DNA from: an archaeon | GTDB lineage: Archaea > Thermoproteota > Nitrososphaeria > Nitrososphaerales > Gagatemarchaeaceae | NCBI GenBank assembly: GCA_021827865.1 | Contig: JAKAUC010000013.1 | Span: forward strand, 1-64,000 | Length of the DNA stretch: 64,000 bases | Direction: 5' to 3' | Shown: in pieces, positions 1 to 7,491 of the stretch | How positions within the stretch are numbered: the first letter of the stretch is position 1 | Layout of the letters: each line of letters starts with the position of its first letter | Program-made: the position numbers and the translations under genes | Notes under the pieces: model-generated | Seen by the model: the letters and a program-made list of their open reading frames with translations, nothing else | What the model was told of the DNA's origin: nothing | Databases searched by the model: none

Positions 1-380
1 ACGATGAACTTGTAGCCGTAGAGGATCTGCCCCGACTCCCCGTCCACCCTCGCCCGCCTCACCGTAGCCTTCACCGTCGCCCCCATCTTCACCGCCTCGG
101 CCGGGGAGTCGACGATCTGGGTGAGCACCCTGGCCCCGTTGTCGAGCTTCACCACGGCGAGGTAGAAGGGGGCCTGGGCCTCGAACCCGGGGAGAGGCTC
201 GTGCAGCTGGGTGTAGGTCATGATCTTCCCCGTCCTGGGCATCTCCTTGTCGGAGATCTCCTCGGACCCGCACTTCTTGCACCTGTAGACCGGGGGGAAG
301 AACTCCGCCCCGCAGGAGCCGCACCCGCTCCCAATGAGCCGATAGTACCTGTCCCTTATCCTCCAGTACTGTATCGCCAG
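1..380 (-). CDS. DUF35 zinc-ribbon/OB-fold protein, thiolase partner (partial)
   Basis: The reading frame continues past the left edge of the window. It carries a zinc ribbon near its start (C-x2-C, then C-x2-C in CGSCGAEF and CKKCG) followed by an OB-fold-like stretch. In archaea this protein bridges acetoacetyl-CoA thiolase and HMG-CoA synthase and channels acetoacetyl-CoA at the start of the mevalonate pathway. It is the third gene of the HMGS-thiolase-DUF35 order seen here. There is no ATG, GTG or TTG before the zinc ribbon: the frame follows directly, in the same frame, on the thiolase TAG stop, and its first codon is CTG (378-380). The start is therefore unusual or recoded. The family call is firm; the start is not. 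Confidence 0.8.
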   Translation of the reverse strand, partial: MAIQYWRIRDRYYRLIGSGCGSCGAEFFPPVYRCKKCGSEEISDKEMPRTGKIMTYTQLHEPLPGFEAQAPFYLAVVKLDNGARVLTQIVDSPAEAVKMGATVKATVRRARVDGESGQILYGYKFI

Positions 381-1544
381 CTAGGACCCCCTCCCGAAGA
401 CGTGCACCGCGCTGGTTGAGTCGACCCCTCCTATGTTCTGGGTGGCCGCGTACTTCGCCCCCTCCACCTGGTTCTTCCCCGCCTGGTCGGTCAGCTGGAG
501 GAACGCCTCCACTATCTGGTACATCCCCGTCGCGCCGACCGGGTGCCCCCTGGCCTTCAGCCCCCCGAACGTGTTGATCGGGAGATCCCCTCCCCTGGAG
601 TACTTCCCTGCCTTCACGTCCTTGGAGCCATGGCCGCGCTCGGAGAAGCCCATGGCCTCCAGCGAGAGCGCCCCCACCACCGAGAACGCGTCGTGGACTT
701 CCACCAGGCTGAGCTTCCCCGGCGCCAGCCCCGCCTCGGCCATGGCCCCCCTGAACGCCTCCCTGGTCGCCTTGAAGTCGAGCATGTCCTCCCGCTCGTA
801 GACGCTGAACTCGTTGGTCGCGATCTTCCCGCCGAGGACCTCCACGCGCCCCCCCTTGGACCCGGAGAGGGCGTCTTCGTTCACTATGAGCGTGGCGGCG
901 GCCCCGTCCCCCACCGGCGCGCAGTCGAAAAGCCTCAGCGGGTCCGCGATCATGGCCGACCTTGACACCACCTCCGGGGCGATCGCCTTCCTGAACTGGG
1001 CGTGGGCGGCGGTGACCGCGTTGGCGTGGTCCAGCACCGGCATCGCGCTCAGCTCATCCCTGGTGACGTCCTCCTGCTCCATGTACAGCCGGGCCAGGAG
1101 CCCGTTGAGGGCTGCGAAGGTGGCCCCCACGAACTGGGTGTACTCAGCCGACTCGGCCATGGCCAGGGCCTGAGACGCCTCCTCTGGCTCGAGGTCCCTC
1201 ATCTTCTCCACCCCAACCACCAGGGCGCTCCCTATGGCCCCCGACCTCACCAGGTTGTACCCCACGTTGAACGCCGAGCTCCCCGACGCGCAGGCCGCCT
1301 CCACCTTGAACGCCGGGGTCCCGTGCAGCCCCAGGGCGCTGGTCACCAGGGCGCCCAGGTGCTCCTGGCTTGCCCCCACAGCGCTGAACATGTTCCCGAC
1401 TATGACCTGGTCGACCTTCCTCCCTCCGAGCCCCTTCAGGGCCCCCCTCGACGCCTCGACCGCCAGGTCGAGGAGGGACTTGTTCCAGTGGTCCCCGACC
1501 TGGGTGAATCCCACCGACGCCACGTACGCCTTTTGCCTGCTCAC
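381..1544 (-). CDS. Acetyl-CoA acetyltransferase (thiolase, archaeal mevalonate type)
   Basis: A 387-residue thiolase-superfamily enzyme, expected to condense two acetyl-CoA into acetoacetyl-CoA for isoprenoid lipid synthesis. The nucleophilic cysteine is visible at residue 85 in EAACASGSSAF, and the C-terminal glycine-rich active-site loop with its histidine is in ARGHPVGATG. Like other archaeal SCP2-type thiolases it lacks the classical second C-x-G cysteine and has an HDAF motif instead. It lies 8 nt downstream of HMG-CoA synthase, so the two are probably cotranscribed. It ends in TAG immediately before the DUF35 frame. Length is normal for the family. Confidence 0.9.
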   Translation of the reverse strand: MSRQKAYVASVGFTQVGDHWNKSLLDLAVEASRGALKGLGGRKVDQVIVGNMFSAVGASQEHLGALVTSALGLHGTPAFKVEAACASGSSAFNVGYNLVRSGAIGSALVVGVEKMRDLEPEEASQALAMAESAEYTQFVGATFAALNGLLARLYMEQEDVTRDELSAMPVLDHANAVTAAHAQFRKAIAPEVVSRSAMIADPLRLFDCAPVGDGAAATLIVNEDALSGSKGGRVEVLGGKIATNEFSVYEREDMLDFKATREAFRGAMAEAGLAPGKLSLVEVHDAFSVVGALSLEAMGFSERGHGSKDVKAGKYSRGGDLPINTFGGLKARGHPVGATGMYQIVEAFLQLTDQAGKNQVEGAKYAATQNIGGVDSTSAVHVFGRGS

Positions 1545-1552
1545 CAGATCGC

Positions 1553-2596
1553 CTACTTGTGGAGCTTGTCCCTGAACTTCGAATAGGTGGAGTAGTCGAT
1601 CTTGGTGCTCCGCTCCATCATCGACTTCACCGTGGGGTTGACCCCCCTGCTCGCGGTTATCCCCTCCAGGACCTCGATGCAGAAGGCGTCCGACCCCGCC
1701 CCCGAGCCGAAGCTCGCCAGGAGTATCTTGTCACCGGGGCTCGCCTCGTCCAGGACAGCCGCCATGCCGATGGGGGAGCTCCCCGAGTAGGTGTTGCCTA
1801 TCAGCGGATTGAGTAGCCCAGTCTTGATCTGCTCCATGGTGAACCCCAGGCGGGTGGCGACCTCGACAGGGAACCTCGGGTTCGGCTGGTGGAAGACGGC
1901 GTACTTGAAGTCCGACGGCTTGTGCCCAGTCTCCTCGAAGAGGGTCTTCACCGAGTTCTCGATGTGGTAGAAGTAGGCCGGCTCGCCGGTGAACCTCGAC
2001 AGGTGCCTGGGGTACCGCTCGTGGGCCCGGCGCCAAAAGTCCCCGGTGTCTGAAACGAACGAGGTGCTGCAGTCTATGACCGCCACCGCCTTCTTCGAGT
2101 TCCTCCCTATGACGTAGGCCGCCCCCCCGCTGGCCGCGGTGTACTCGAGGTCGTCCCCGGGCCTCCCCTGGGCCGTGTCCATCCCCACGGCGAGCCCTGA
2201 CTCTATCATCCCCGACCCGACCAGGCCGGTGACTATCTGCATCGCCTCCGTCCCCGCCTTGCAGGCGAACTCCAGGTCCGCCGCCAGGGTGTGGTGCTGC
2301 CCCAGCGCCTGGGCGACCATGGTGCTGGACGGCTTCACCGCGTAGGGCTTGGACTCGGTCCCCACGAAGACCGCCCCCAGCCTGTCGACCCCGGCCATCT
2401 TGATCGCACCCCTCGACGCCTCTATGGCCATGGTCACGGTGTCCTCGTCGATGGACGCCACTGCCTTCTCCAGGTTGGGGCCAGACCCTCCCCCCTTCCA
2501 GACCCGCGCTATCTCTGTGGTAGGGAGCCTGTAGTGCGGGACGTAGGCGCCGTACCCGAGGATGGCTGCCCTCTCCTTGCTCTGCATCAGGAACAA
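1553..2596 (-). CDS. Hydroxymethylglutaryl-CoA synthase
   Basis: A 347-residue HMG-CoA synthase, making HMG-CoA from acetyl-CoA and acetoacetyl-CoA, the second step of the mevalonate pathway. Expected catalytic residues are present: Glu81 (GTESKPY), nucleophilic Cys112 (EFACKAGTEA) and His236 (FHQPNP). The TTG start at 2596 was preferred because a TATA-like box is centred 32 nt before it; ATG at 2587 (residue 4) is the alternative. The gene heads an operon with thiolase and DUF35, the standard archaeal order, consistent with the three products forming one complex. Confidence 0.92.
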   Translation of the reverse strand: MFLMQSKERAAILGYGAYVPHYRLPTTEIARVWKGGGSGPNLEKAVASIDEDTVTMAIEASRGAIKMAGVDRLGAVFVGTESKPYAVKPSSTMVAQALGQHHTLAADLEFACKAGTEAMQIVTGLVGSGMIESGLAVGMDTAQGRPGDDLEYTAASGGAAYVIGRNSKKAVAVIDCSTSFVSDTGDFWRRAHERYPRHLSRFTGEPAYFYHIENSVKTLFEETGHKPSDFKYAVFHQPNPRFPVEVATRLGFTMEQIKTGLLNPLIGNTYSGSSPIGMAAVLDEASPGDKILLASFGSGAGSDAFCIEVLEGITASRGVNPTVKSMMERSTKIDYSTYSKFRDKLHK

Positions 2597-2623
2597 ACCG
2601 GTCAGGCCGCCCGATTGGCGGCG

Positions 2624-2632
2624 CTAATTAAA
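2624..2632 (-). promoter_or_regulatory. TATA-like box of the HMG-CoA synthase operon
   Basis: On the minus strand the box reads TTTAATTAG, an A/T island in GC-rich surroundings, centred about 32 nt before the TTG start of HMG-CoA synthase. The spacing matches other promoters in this window and suggests a leaderless transcript. Confidence 0.5.
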
Positions 2633-2677
2633 CTGTGAATCGATGATAGGCAATCGTCGAATCGGGAGGCGATCCGC

Positions 2678-2887
2678 TCAGATGGCCTTTATCTGCTTGA
2701 CCACGGCCGGCCTTGCCTTCCTGAAGACCCTGTAGCCGCAGATGCACTTCACTTCGGGGAGCCGCGACAGCTCCTCCTGGGTCGTCCTGGTCCCGCACCT
2801 AACGCACTCGTAGACCGCGCCTGCGAAGACCTTGGCGGGCTGCTCCTTGGGAGCCGGCGCAGCGGCCGGGGAAGTCTCTCCGCTCAA
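2678..2887 (-). CDS. rpoP: DNA-directed RNA polymerase subunit P (Rpo12)
   Basis: A 69-residue protein whose C-terminal 45 residues are a typical archaeal RpoP/eukaryotic Rpb12 zinc ribbon: Cys28, Cys31, Cys48 and Cys50, followed by the basic tail YRVFRKARPAVVKQI. It is a small structural subunit of RNA polymerase. The first 20 residues are Pro/Ala-rich and look like a lineage-specific extension. A TATA-like stretch (CATAAGATAG on the minus strand, about 2917-2926) lies roughly 34 nt before the ATG. It seems to be transcribed separately from the mevalonate genes. Confidence 0.92.
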   Translation of the reverse strand: MSGETSPAAAPAPKEQPAKVFAGAVYECVRCGTRTTQEELSRLPEVKCICGYRVFRKARPAVVKQIKAI

Positions 2888-2959
2888 ATCGTCTGCTCGC
2901 CCGCCGCGCCTCGTATTTCTATCTTATGCTGACTCGCACCGCCAGGGCGCGTCCTGCGG

Positions 2960-3235
2960 TCATCCCCAGTCGCCGCCAGCGTGTCTCCCGCCCGGCTTCC
3001 TGGCGCTCTTCACCCCCTCGCTGACTGCCATGGCGAGGGCCCCCAGGGCGAAGAGGACGAAAAGGGCCGCCGCCCAGGCCGCCCCGGCGTCGCAGGGGAA
3101 CGGCTTGAGGAGGACAGGGCTGGTGCAGTACAGGGCGGAGGGGCGGACATACACCTCGAACTGTTCGAAGGCGACCGCGCAGCAGCCGAGGGCGAACAAT
3201 AGATACGCGACCGTCCGCCCCCACTTGAAGTCCAA
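2960..3235 (-). CDS. Small membrane protein, two predicted helices
   Basis: Not recognised. From a TTG start at 3235 the frame encodes about 91 residues with one hydrophobic helix near the N-terminus (TVAYLLFALGCCAVAF), a middle loop with three cysteines, and a second helix (AALFVLFALGALAMAV), ending in a basic tail. The open frame continues upstream to 3487, but that part overlaps the better-supported gene on the other strand and has the look of an antisense shadow. Start and expression are uncertain; the two clean helices are the main support. Confidence 0.5.
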   Translation of the reverse strand: MDFKWGRTVAYLLFALGCCAVAFEQFEVYVRPSALYCTSPVLLKPFPCDAGAAWAAALFVLFALGALAMAVSEGVKSARKPGGRHAGGDWG

Positions 3236-3361
3236 AGAGCGGACGACGCGGCGCGCCGGCTCCGATTTAGCTTCGCCCCTGACCCTGCGGGGGGCCGCAC
3301 GGTGGTGTGGGGTCGGCCGAGCTCGAAAAGCCAATAAGACCTGTCGGCCCCTTGCGCGAGG

Positions 3362-3598
3362 ATGGCCAGGCTGACCTTCGGCTCGTGCAAAAACTGCGGC
3401 CATGAGGTGGCGTGCATGGACGGCCGCTGGATGCACCACATAACCCGCAGCAGCCTGCGGGGCCTGCCTCACTGGCCGACAGGGCACGTGATCACCCAGG
3501 GGTGCAGGCGGGGGTGCCCGTGCCAGTCGCCGGAGCTGGACCAGACGAAGGCGCAGAAGTCAAAGCTGGTGCTCCTCGGCAGCCACACCGACGGGTGA
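3362..3598 (+). CDS. Small cysteine/histidine-rich (zinc-finger-like) protein
   Basis: A 78-residue protein of unknown function. It has CKNCGHE near residue 10, another cysteine soon after (ACMDG), paired histidines (MHHIT), and a second cluster (CRRGCPC) near residue 50, a spacing that suggests one or two bound zinc ions. It starts with ATG and stands alone between minus-strand genes. Small proteins of this kind are common in TACK genomes, but no family can be named from the sequence. Confidence 0.55.
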   Translation: MARLTFGSCKNCGHEVACMDGRWMHHITRSSLRGLPHWPTGHVITQGCRRGCPCQSPELDQTKAQKSKLVLLGSHTDG

Positions 3599-3644
3599 CG
3601 GGGGCCTCCCCGCATCGGGGGCTGCCCTCGGCCCCTGCCGCCCT

Positions 3645-4193
3645 CTATCTGAAGGCCGCGCCCAGGAGCTTGAGCTGGTAGTGGGTGGTCCTCTTCGACT
3701 CAGCCTCGTCGTTGGCCGAGGAGACGTAGCCGTACTGGACCAGCCTGGCCCCCGACCTCAGTGCGTGCTTGAGTATCTCTATGTGCACCGTCATGTCGGC
3801 GGACTTCAGCGGCTGGAGGGACTTCATCAGGTCCAGGGACAGCCTGCAGAGGCCGCTGGTGGCGTCCCTCACCCTCCTCCCCTCGAGGGCGGAGAAGAAG
3901 AGCGAGAAGGACTTCGACTGGAACCCTATGTTCTCCCTGTACGGCAGGACGAGGTATGCCCCCTCCCCGAACTCCCCGGCCGCGAGCCTCGCTATCTCCG
4001 CCGGCGGGTGATACCCGTCCGTGTCAGCGGTCACCAGGTCCATCCCCCCGTCCACGGCCCTGGCTATGGCCTGCCTGTACGCTTCGGCGTAGTTCGGCGT
4101 CTTGTTGACGAACTGCTCGTACCTTCCGTCCAAGGGGACCTGAATCTTCGGCTCCCGCTCCGGGTGGCACATCAGGGAGACGAGCGCCCTCAA
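3645..4193 (-). CDS. GT2-like (dolichyl-phosphate mannosyltransferase-like) glycosyltransferase, short
   Basis: A 182-residue protein resembling the core of family 2 glycosyltransferases: an acidic DTDGYHPP motif near residue 57, equivalent to the DxD region that binds the nucleotide-sugar metal, and RDATSGLCRLS, which resembles the conserved D-x-TSGFR segment. It lacks the usual N-terminal opening strand, so it is either a compact variant or starts upstream. It lies 13 nt downstream of a DegT-family sugar aminotransferase, which suggests a role in surface glycan or protein glycosylation. The start used is TTG. Confidence 0.6.
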   Translation of the reverse strand: MRALVSLMCHPEREPKIQVPLDGRYEQFVNKTPNYAEAYRQAIARAVDGGMDLVTADTDGYHPPAEIARLAAGEFGEGAYLVLPYRENIGFQSKSFSLFFSALEGRRVRDATSGLCRLSLDLMKSLQPLKSADMTVHIEILKHALRSGARLVQYGYVSSANDEAESKRTTHYQLKLLGAAFR

Positions 4194-4206
4194 GCCGCCC
4201 TCTCCG

Positions 4207-5319
4207 CTACAGGTGTTCTCGCGCGGCGGCCAGGAACGCGTCCCCCACCTTCTCGACCTCTTCCGGGGTCAGCCCCGGGTGGACAGGGATCGAGAGGACG
4301 TGCTTCGCCGAGTCGTCCGTCATCGGGAGCCTCTTCCCCGCATACCCGAGCTTCCGATAGAGCGGTGTCCTGTGCACCGGGGTAGGCCAGTAGACCGCGG
4401 CCGCCACCCCAGCCGCCCCCATGGCCTGCTGGACCTTGTCCCTGTTCCTCCTCAGCCTGAGGGTGTACAGGTAGAAGACGTGGGCCCTCCCCTCGGCGTC
4501 CTGGGTGAACTTCGCCCCCTTGACCCCGGCGATCCGCTCGCCGAGGCGCTTCGCGTTCTTCGCCCTGGCCCGCAGGAACCCGTCGAGCTTGTCCATCTGG
4601 ACCGAGGCGAGGGCCGCGCACATCTCGGGCATGCGGTAGTTGAACCCCAGGTGCTTCGAGTCGTAGCCGTGGACCTGGCCGTGGTTCCTCACCAGCCTGA
4701 GCTTGTCTGCGAGCTCGTCGTCGTCGGTTGATATCGCGCCCCCCTCCCCCGACGTGACCACCTTGGTGGCGTACAAGCTGAAGCATCCGGCGTCCGACAG
4801 CTTCCCAGTCTGCGTCCCATGGTAGGTCGCGCCCAGGGACTCGGCCGCGTCCTCCACCACCCTGATCGACCTGGAGGCCGCAACCTCCCTGATCTCGTCC
4901 ATGTCCGCCGGGTAGCCGTATACGTGGACCGGGATGACCGCCCTGGTCTTCCTGGTCACGGCCTTCCTGAAGGCGGCGGGGTCCATGTTGTAGTCCTCCT
5001 TTATGTCGACGAATACGGGCTTGGCCCCGCAGGCGAGGACCACGTTGGCCGTCGCCAGGAACGTGAACGACGGGACTATCACCTCGTCCCCCCGCTTTAT
5101 CCCGAGGGCCATCAGGACGGAGTGCAGCGCCGCCGTCCCAGAGTTCACCGCGATCACGTGCTTCGTCCCGACCAGGCCCTTCACCTTCCCCTCGAACTCC
5201 CTCACCTTCGCCCCGCCCTCGTAGGACGCGTTTACGAGCATCCCCGACGACACCACGTCGAGGACCGCCTTCTTCTCTTCCTCGCCGATGATGGGCTTGT
5301 TCACAGGGATGAGCGCCAA
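4207..5319 (-). CDS. DegT/DnrJ/EryC1/StrS-family sugar aminotransferase
   Basis: A 370-residue PLP enzyme of the fold-type I sugar aminotransferase family, expected to transaminate a nucleotide-linked keto-sugar. Visible landmarks: substrate and phosphate-binding NSGTAALHSVL near residue 60, VEDAAESLGA with the PLP-contacting aspartate near residue 156, and the Schiff-base lysine in SLYATKVVTSGEGGA. A C-terminal PVHRTPLY segment is also typical. It is first in a pair with the downstream glycosyltransferase and is transcribed divergently from a membrane glycosyltransferase-like gene. The specific sugar is unknown. Confidence 0.88.
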   Translation of the reverse strand: MALIPVNKPIIGEEEKKAVLDVVSSGMLVNASYEGGAKVREFEGKVKGLVGTKHVIAVNSGTAALHSVLMALGIKRGDEVIVPSFTFLATANVVLACGAKPVFVDIKEDYNMDPAAFRKAVTRKTRAVIPVHVYGYPADMDEIREVAASRSIRVVEDAAESLGATYHGTQTGKLSDAGCFSLYATKVVTSGEGGAISTDDDELADKLRLVRNHGQVHGYDSKHLGFNYRMPEMCAALASVQMDKLDGFLRARAKNAKRLGERIAGVKGAKFTQDAEGRAHVFYLYTLRLRRNRDKVQQAMGAAGVAAAVYWPTPVHRTPLYRKLGYAGKRLPMTDDSAKHVLSIPVHPGLTPEEVEKVGDAFLAAAREHL

Positions 5320-5343
5320 GACAGCCCGCCCCGCCCCGGCTTT

Positions 5344-5353
5344 GCTTTTAAGT
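5344..5353. promoter_or_regulatory. Shared TATA-like box between divergent sugar genes
   Basis: The island GCTTTTAAGT reads as a box on both strands. It is centred about 29 nt before the minus-strand aminotransferase start (5319) and about 42 nt before the plus-strand ATG at 5390. Only the minus-strand spacing fits a leaderless transcript closely. Confidence 0.4.
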
Positions 5354-5389
5354 TCGGCACCGCGTCGGGGTGCCCGGCCTCAGCTTACA

Positions 5390-6439
5390 ATGGCAGCGAC
5401 GAGCTCACCCCGCGGACGCTCCTCCATCCGACCTGCGCTCCTCGCAGCCCTGGGCGCCGGCCTGGCGGTGAGGGTCGCCCTCTTGGTCGTGGTCGTCCTC
5501 CACCAGCCGTACCTCACCGACGTGTCATACTACAACGCCCAGGCGGTCCGCTACCTCCTCGGCGGCGTCGACCCCTACGGAGCTGCCTACTCGGTCCCGA
5601 GCAGCCTGGCCACCCCCGGGGCCGCCGACGTCTTCGCGTACCTCCCAGGTGTCTTCGCGTTCATAGCCCCGGCCGGCGCGGTCGGCACCCCTGCGCTGGG
5701 GATGGTGGCGTCCGACCTTGTCGTCGCCCTTTCGCTCTGGCTCCTCGGCCCCAGGGGGGGGCTGCCGTCCCTGGCCTACTTCCTCTTCCCCCCCGTCATA
5801 CTCTTCTCCACCTACTTCGTCAACGACTCCCTCCCGGCCATCGCCTTCGTCGCCCTGGCCATCTTGGCCGAGTCCAGGGGGAGGCCGCGGGCCGCGGCGG
5901 TCCTCTGGGGGCTGGCCTTCGGGACAAGCGTCGAGGCCTGGCTGGCCTTCCCCTTCTACGCGGCATACTCCGTCCGGAGGCGCCGGGCCCTCCCCCCGCT
6001 GATCTCCGTCCTGACCGCGGCTGCCGTCGTCCTCCCGTTCTTAGCATGGGGACCGGCGGCGTTCGTCAGGGACACCGTGCTGTTCCAGTTCCAGAGGTCC
6101 CCGCTCCCTCTCTTCTACTCCGGCCCCTTCGGGCTCAGCCTGAACCCCAGCCTCCAGGGGGTCCTGGCGTCCATGGGCGAACCCGCCCCCCTTGCCCTCA
6201 GGGGGGCCCTGGTCCTGGCGGCGCTGGCGCTGCTCCTGTGGCGCTCCGACGGGACGCTGAAGTCGCTGGCCCTGGGGACGGCGGGCTTCACCGCCGCCTC
6301 CCTCTTCCTCCTCCCGGGGGTCGCGTTCTGGAGCTACTTCGAGCTCCCGCTGATGCTCCTGGCCGCCTGGTACGCGCTGCGCCCTGCAGGCGACGGGGGA
6401 GCCCCGCCCAGGCCGCCAATCCTTAAAGAGCCGAGATAG
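5390..6439 (+). CDS. Polytopic membrane glycosyltransferase-like protein (GT87/DUF2029-like)
   Basis: About 349 residues with roughly eight to ten hydrophobic segments. The first extracytoplasmic loop, following helix 1, contains DVSYYNAQAVRYLLGGVDPYG, cut here by position to its key features: an acidic residue, aromatic pair and G-x-DPYG, which resembles the loop of lipid-phosphosugar-dependent membrane glycosyltransferases. ATG at 5390 was chosen over upstream starts that overlap the divergent gene. Neighbouring sugar aminotransferase and GT2-like genes fit a role in building a surface glycan. The family assignment is by pattern only. Confidence 0.6.
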   Translation: MAATSSPRGRSSIRPALLAALGAGLAVRVALLVVVVLHQPYLTDVSYYNAQAVRYLLGGVDPYGAAYSVPSSLATPGAADVFAYLPGVFAFIAPAGAVGTPALGMVASDLVVALSLWLLGPRGGLPSLAYFLFPPVILFSTYFVNDSLPAIAFVALAILAESRGRPRAAAVLWGLAFGTSVEAWLAFPFYAAYSVRRRRALPPLISVLTAAAVVLPFLAWGPAAFVRDTVLFQFQRSPLPLFYSGPFGLSLNPSLQGVLASMGEPAPLALRGALVLAALALLLWRSDGTLKSLALGTAGFTAASLFLLPGVAFWSYFELPLMLLAAWYALRPAGDGGAPPRPPILKEPR

Positions 6440-6455
6440 AGGTCGCGACTCCCCT

Positions 6456-6983
6456 ATGAGCGACGGCACCATGCGGATGTACAAGCTGGTGGCCTGGGTC
6501 TCGCTTGCCGTCATTGCCGTCGTGGTGGTTTACGGGACGATCAGGTCGCTCTCCATCACGGGGGAGCCCATCGGCAAGGCCCTGGTCGACGTCTACTTCC
6601 CCTTCCCCCCCTACTTCGCGCAGCCGATAACCTACTTCAGCGTCGCCTGCGTGGCGCTATTCTACAGCGGTCTGAGGATCTGGGAGGACAGGGTGTCGAA
6701 GCTCCCCCACTGGCTCCTCATGCTCCTCCAGCTCCTCGGCTTCGTGGTCGCCTTCTCCGCCGCCTACGAGGTCATGTACAACTTCATGGTGTGGGGCTCC
6801 CTCTTCGTCATCGCCTGCCAGCAGGGGGTGGCCAGCGTCACCTGCAACCCCGACACCCTGTCCACGGTCTACCCCGCCCAGTGGAGCCTGGTCTTCGCCA
6901 CCAGGGCGTTCAGCTCCCTGTTCGTGATAAGCGGGTACTCGGTCTACTACCTCAGGAAGTTCTCGCGGTCCGGGTCTATCTAG
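6456..6983 (+). CDS. Four-helix membrane protein of unknown function
   Basis: Not recognised. The 175-residue product has four predicted transmembrane helices, a conserved-looking PFPPYFAQP loop between helices 1 and 2, and a cysteine-containing loop between helices 3 and 4 (ACQQG, TCNPD) that could form a disulfide outside the cell. A TATA-like CTTAAAG lies about 30 nt before the ATG. Its 3' end overlaps the convergent gene by 8 nt. Confidence 0.6.
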   Translation: MSDGTMRMYKLVAWVSLAVIAVVVVYGTIRSLSITGEPIGKALVDVYFPFPPYFAQPITYFSVACVALFYSGLRIWEDRVSKLPHWLLMLLQLLGFVVAFSAAYEVMYNFMVWGSLFVIACQQGVASVTCNPDTLSTVYPAQWSLVFATRAFSSLFVISGYSVYYLRKFSRSGSI

Positions 6984-7347
6984 CCTGGGTCTGGAGGGGC
7001 TTCACGGCCCCGGCGTAGAGCAGGAACAGGTGGACCACCGCTAGCACAGCGAACAGCCCCAGTGCGGAGGCCGCCAGGACGGAGAAGTCCCCCGCGAGGA
7101 GCGGGACCCAGGCGTAGACCTGGTAGGCGGATATCAGAAGCCCCAGGACGGCCGTCGAGGCCGCCCAGGAGAAGGTGATCTTCCAGGCGGGCCTGAACTT
7201 CAGGAGCAGCCCGGACAGGGCGCAGGCGACCACCGGCCAGGCCATGAGGACCGACCCTCCCTCGACCCCTATCGCGACCCAGACCGCGGCGACGACCCAG
7301 AAGAGGTAGGCGGCGTAGTTGTTCAGGAAGGCTCGGACGTCGGGCAT
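6976..7347 (-). CDS. Four-helix membrane protein of unknown function
   Basis: About 123 residues made almost entirely of four hydrophobic helices, with short loops and no recognisable motif. The ATG at 7347 is preferred to the upstream start at 7368 because a strong TATA-like box is centred 29 nt before 7347 but only 8 nt before 7368. It is convergent with the preceding membrane gene and overlaps its last codons. Confidence 0.6.
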   Translation of the reverse strand: MPDVRAFLNNYAAYLFWVVAAVWVAIGVEGGSVLMAWPVVACALSGLLLKFRPAWKITFSWAASTAVLGLLISAYQVYAWVPLLAGDFSVLAASALGLFAVLAVVHLFLLYAGAVKPLQTQAR

Positions 7348-7370
7348 CTGAGGGGGCGCCTCCGGCACTT

Positions 7371-7380
7371 GTTATAAATC
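7371..7380 (-). promoter_or_regulatory. TATA-like box for the minus-strand membrane gene
   Basis: The minus strand reads GATTTATAAC, a near-ideal archaeal TATA box, centred about 29 nt before the ATG at 7347. It argues for that start and a leaderless transcript. Confidence 0.55.
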
Positions 7381-7454
7381 GTCCGCCGGCCGCGGCGTGA
7401 GGCCCCCTGGGCCGCCAGGCTGGGCAGGCCAGACCGCCCGTCCGGCCGAGGTAG

Positions 7455-7464
7455 CCTTATTTGC
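7455..7464 (+). promoter_or_regulatory. TATA-like box of polB
   Basis: CCTTATTTGC is the only A/T-rich island near the polB start and is centred about 33 nt before the ATG at 7492. Confidence 0.45.
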
Positions 7465-7491
7465 CGAAGGGGGACCGCTCGTCATATCTCC

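Noticed and set aside
2630-2690. ATGATAGG stretch resembling a C box of a C/D small RNA
   Set aside because: No matching D box or internal C'/D' pair at suitable spacing on either strand.
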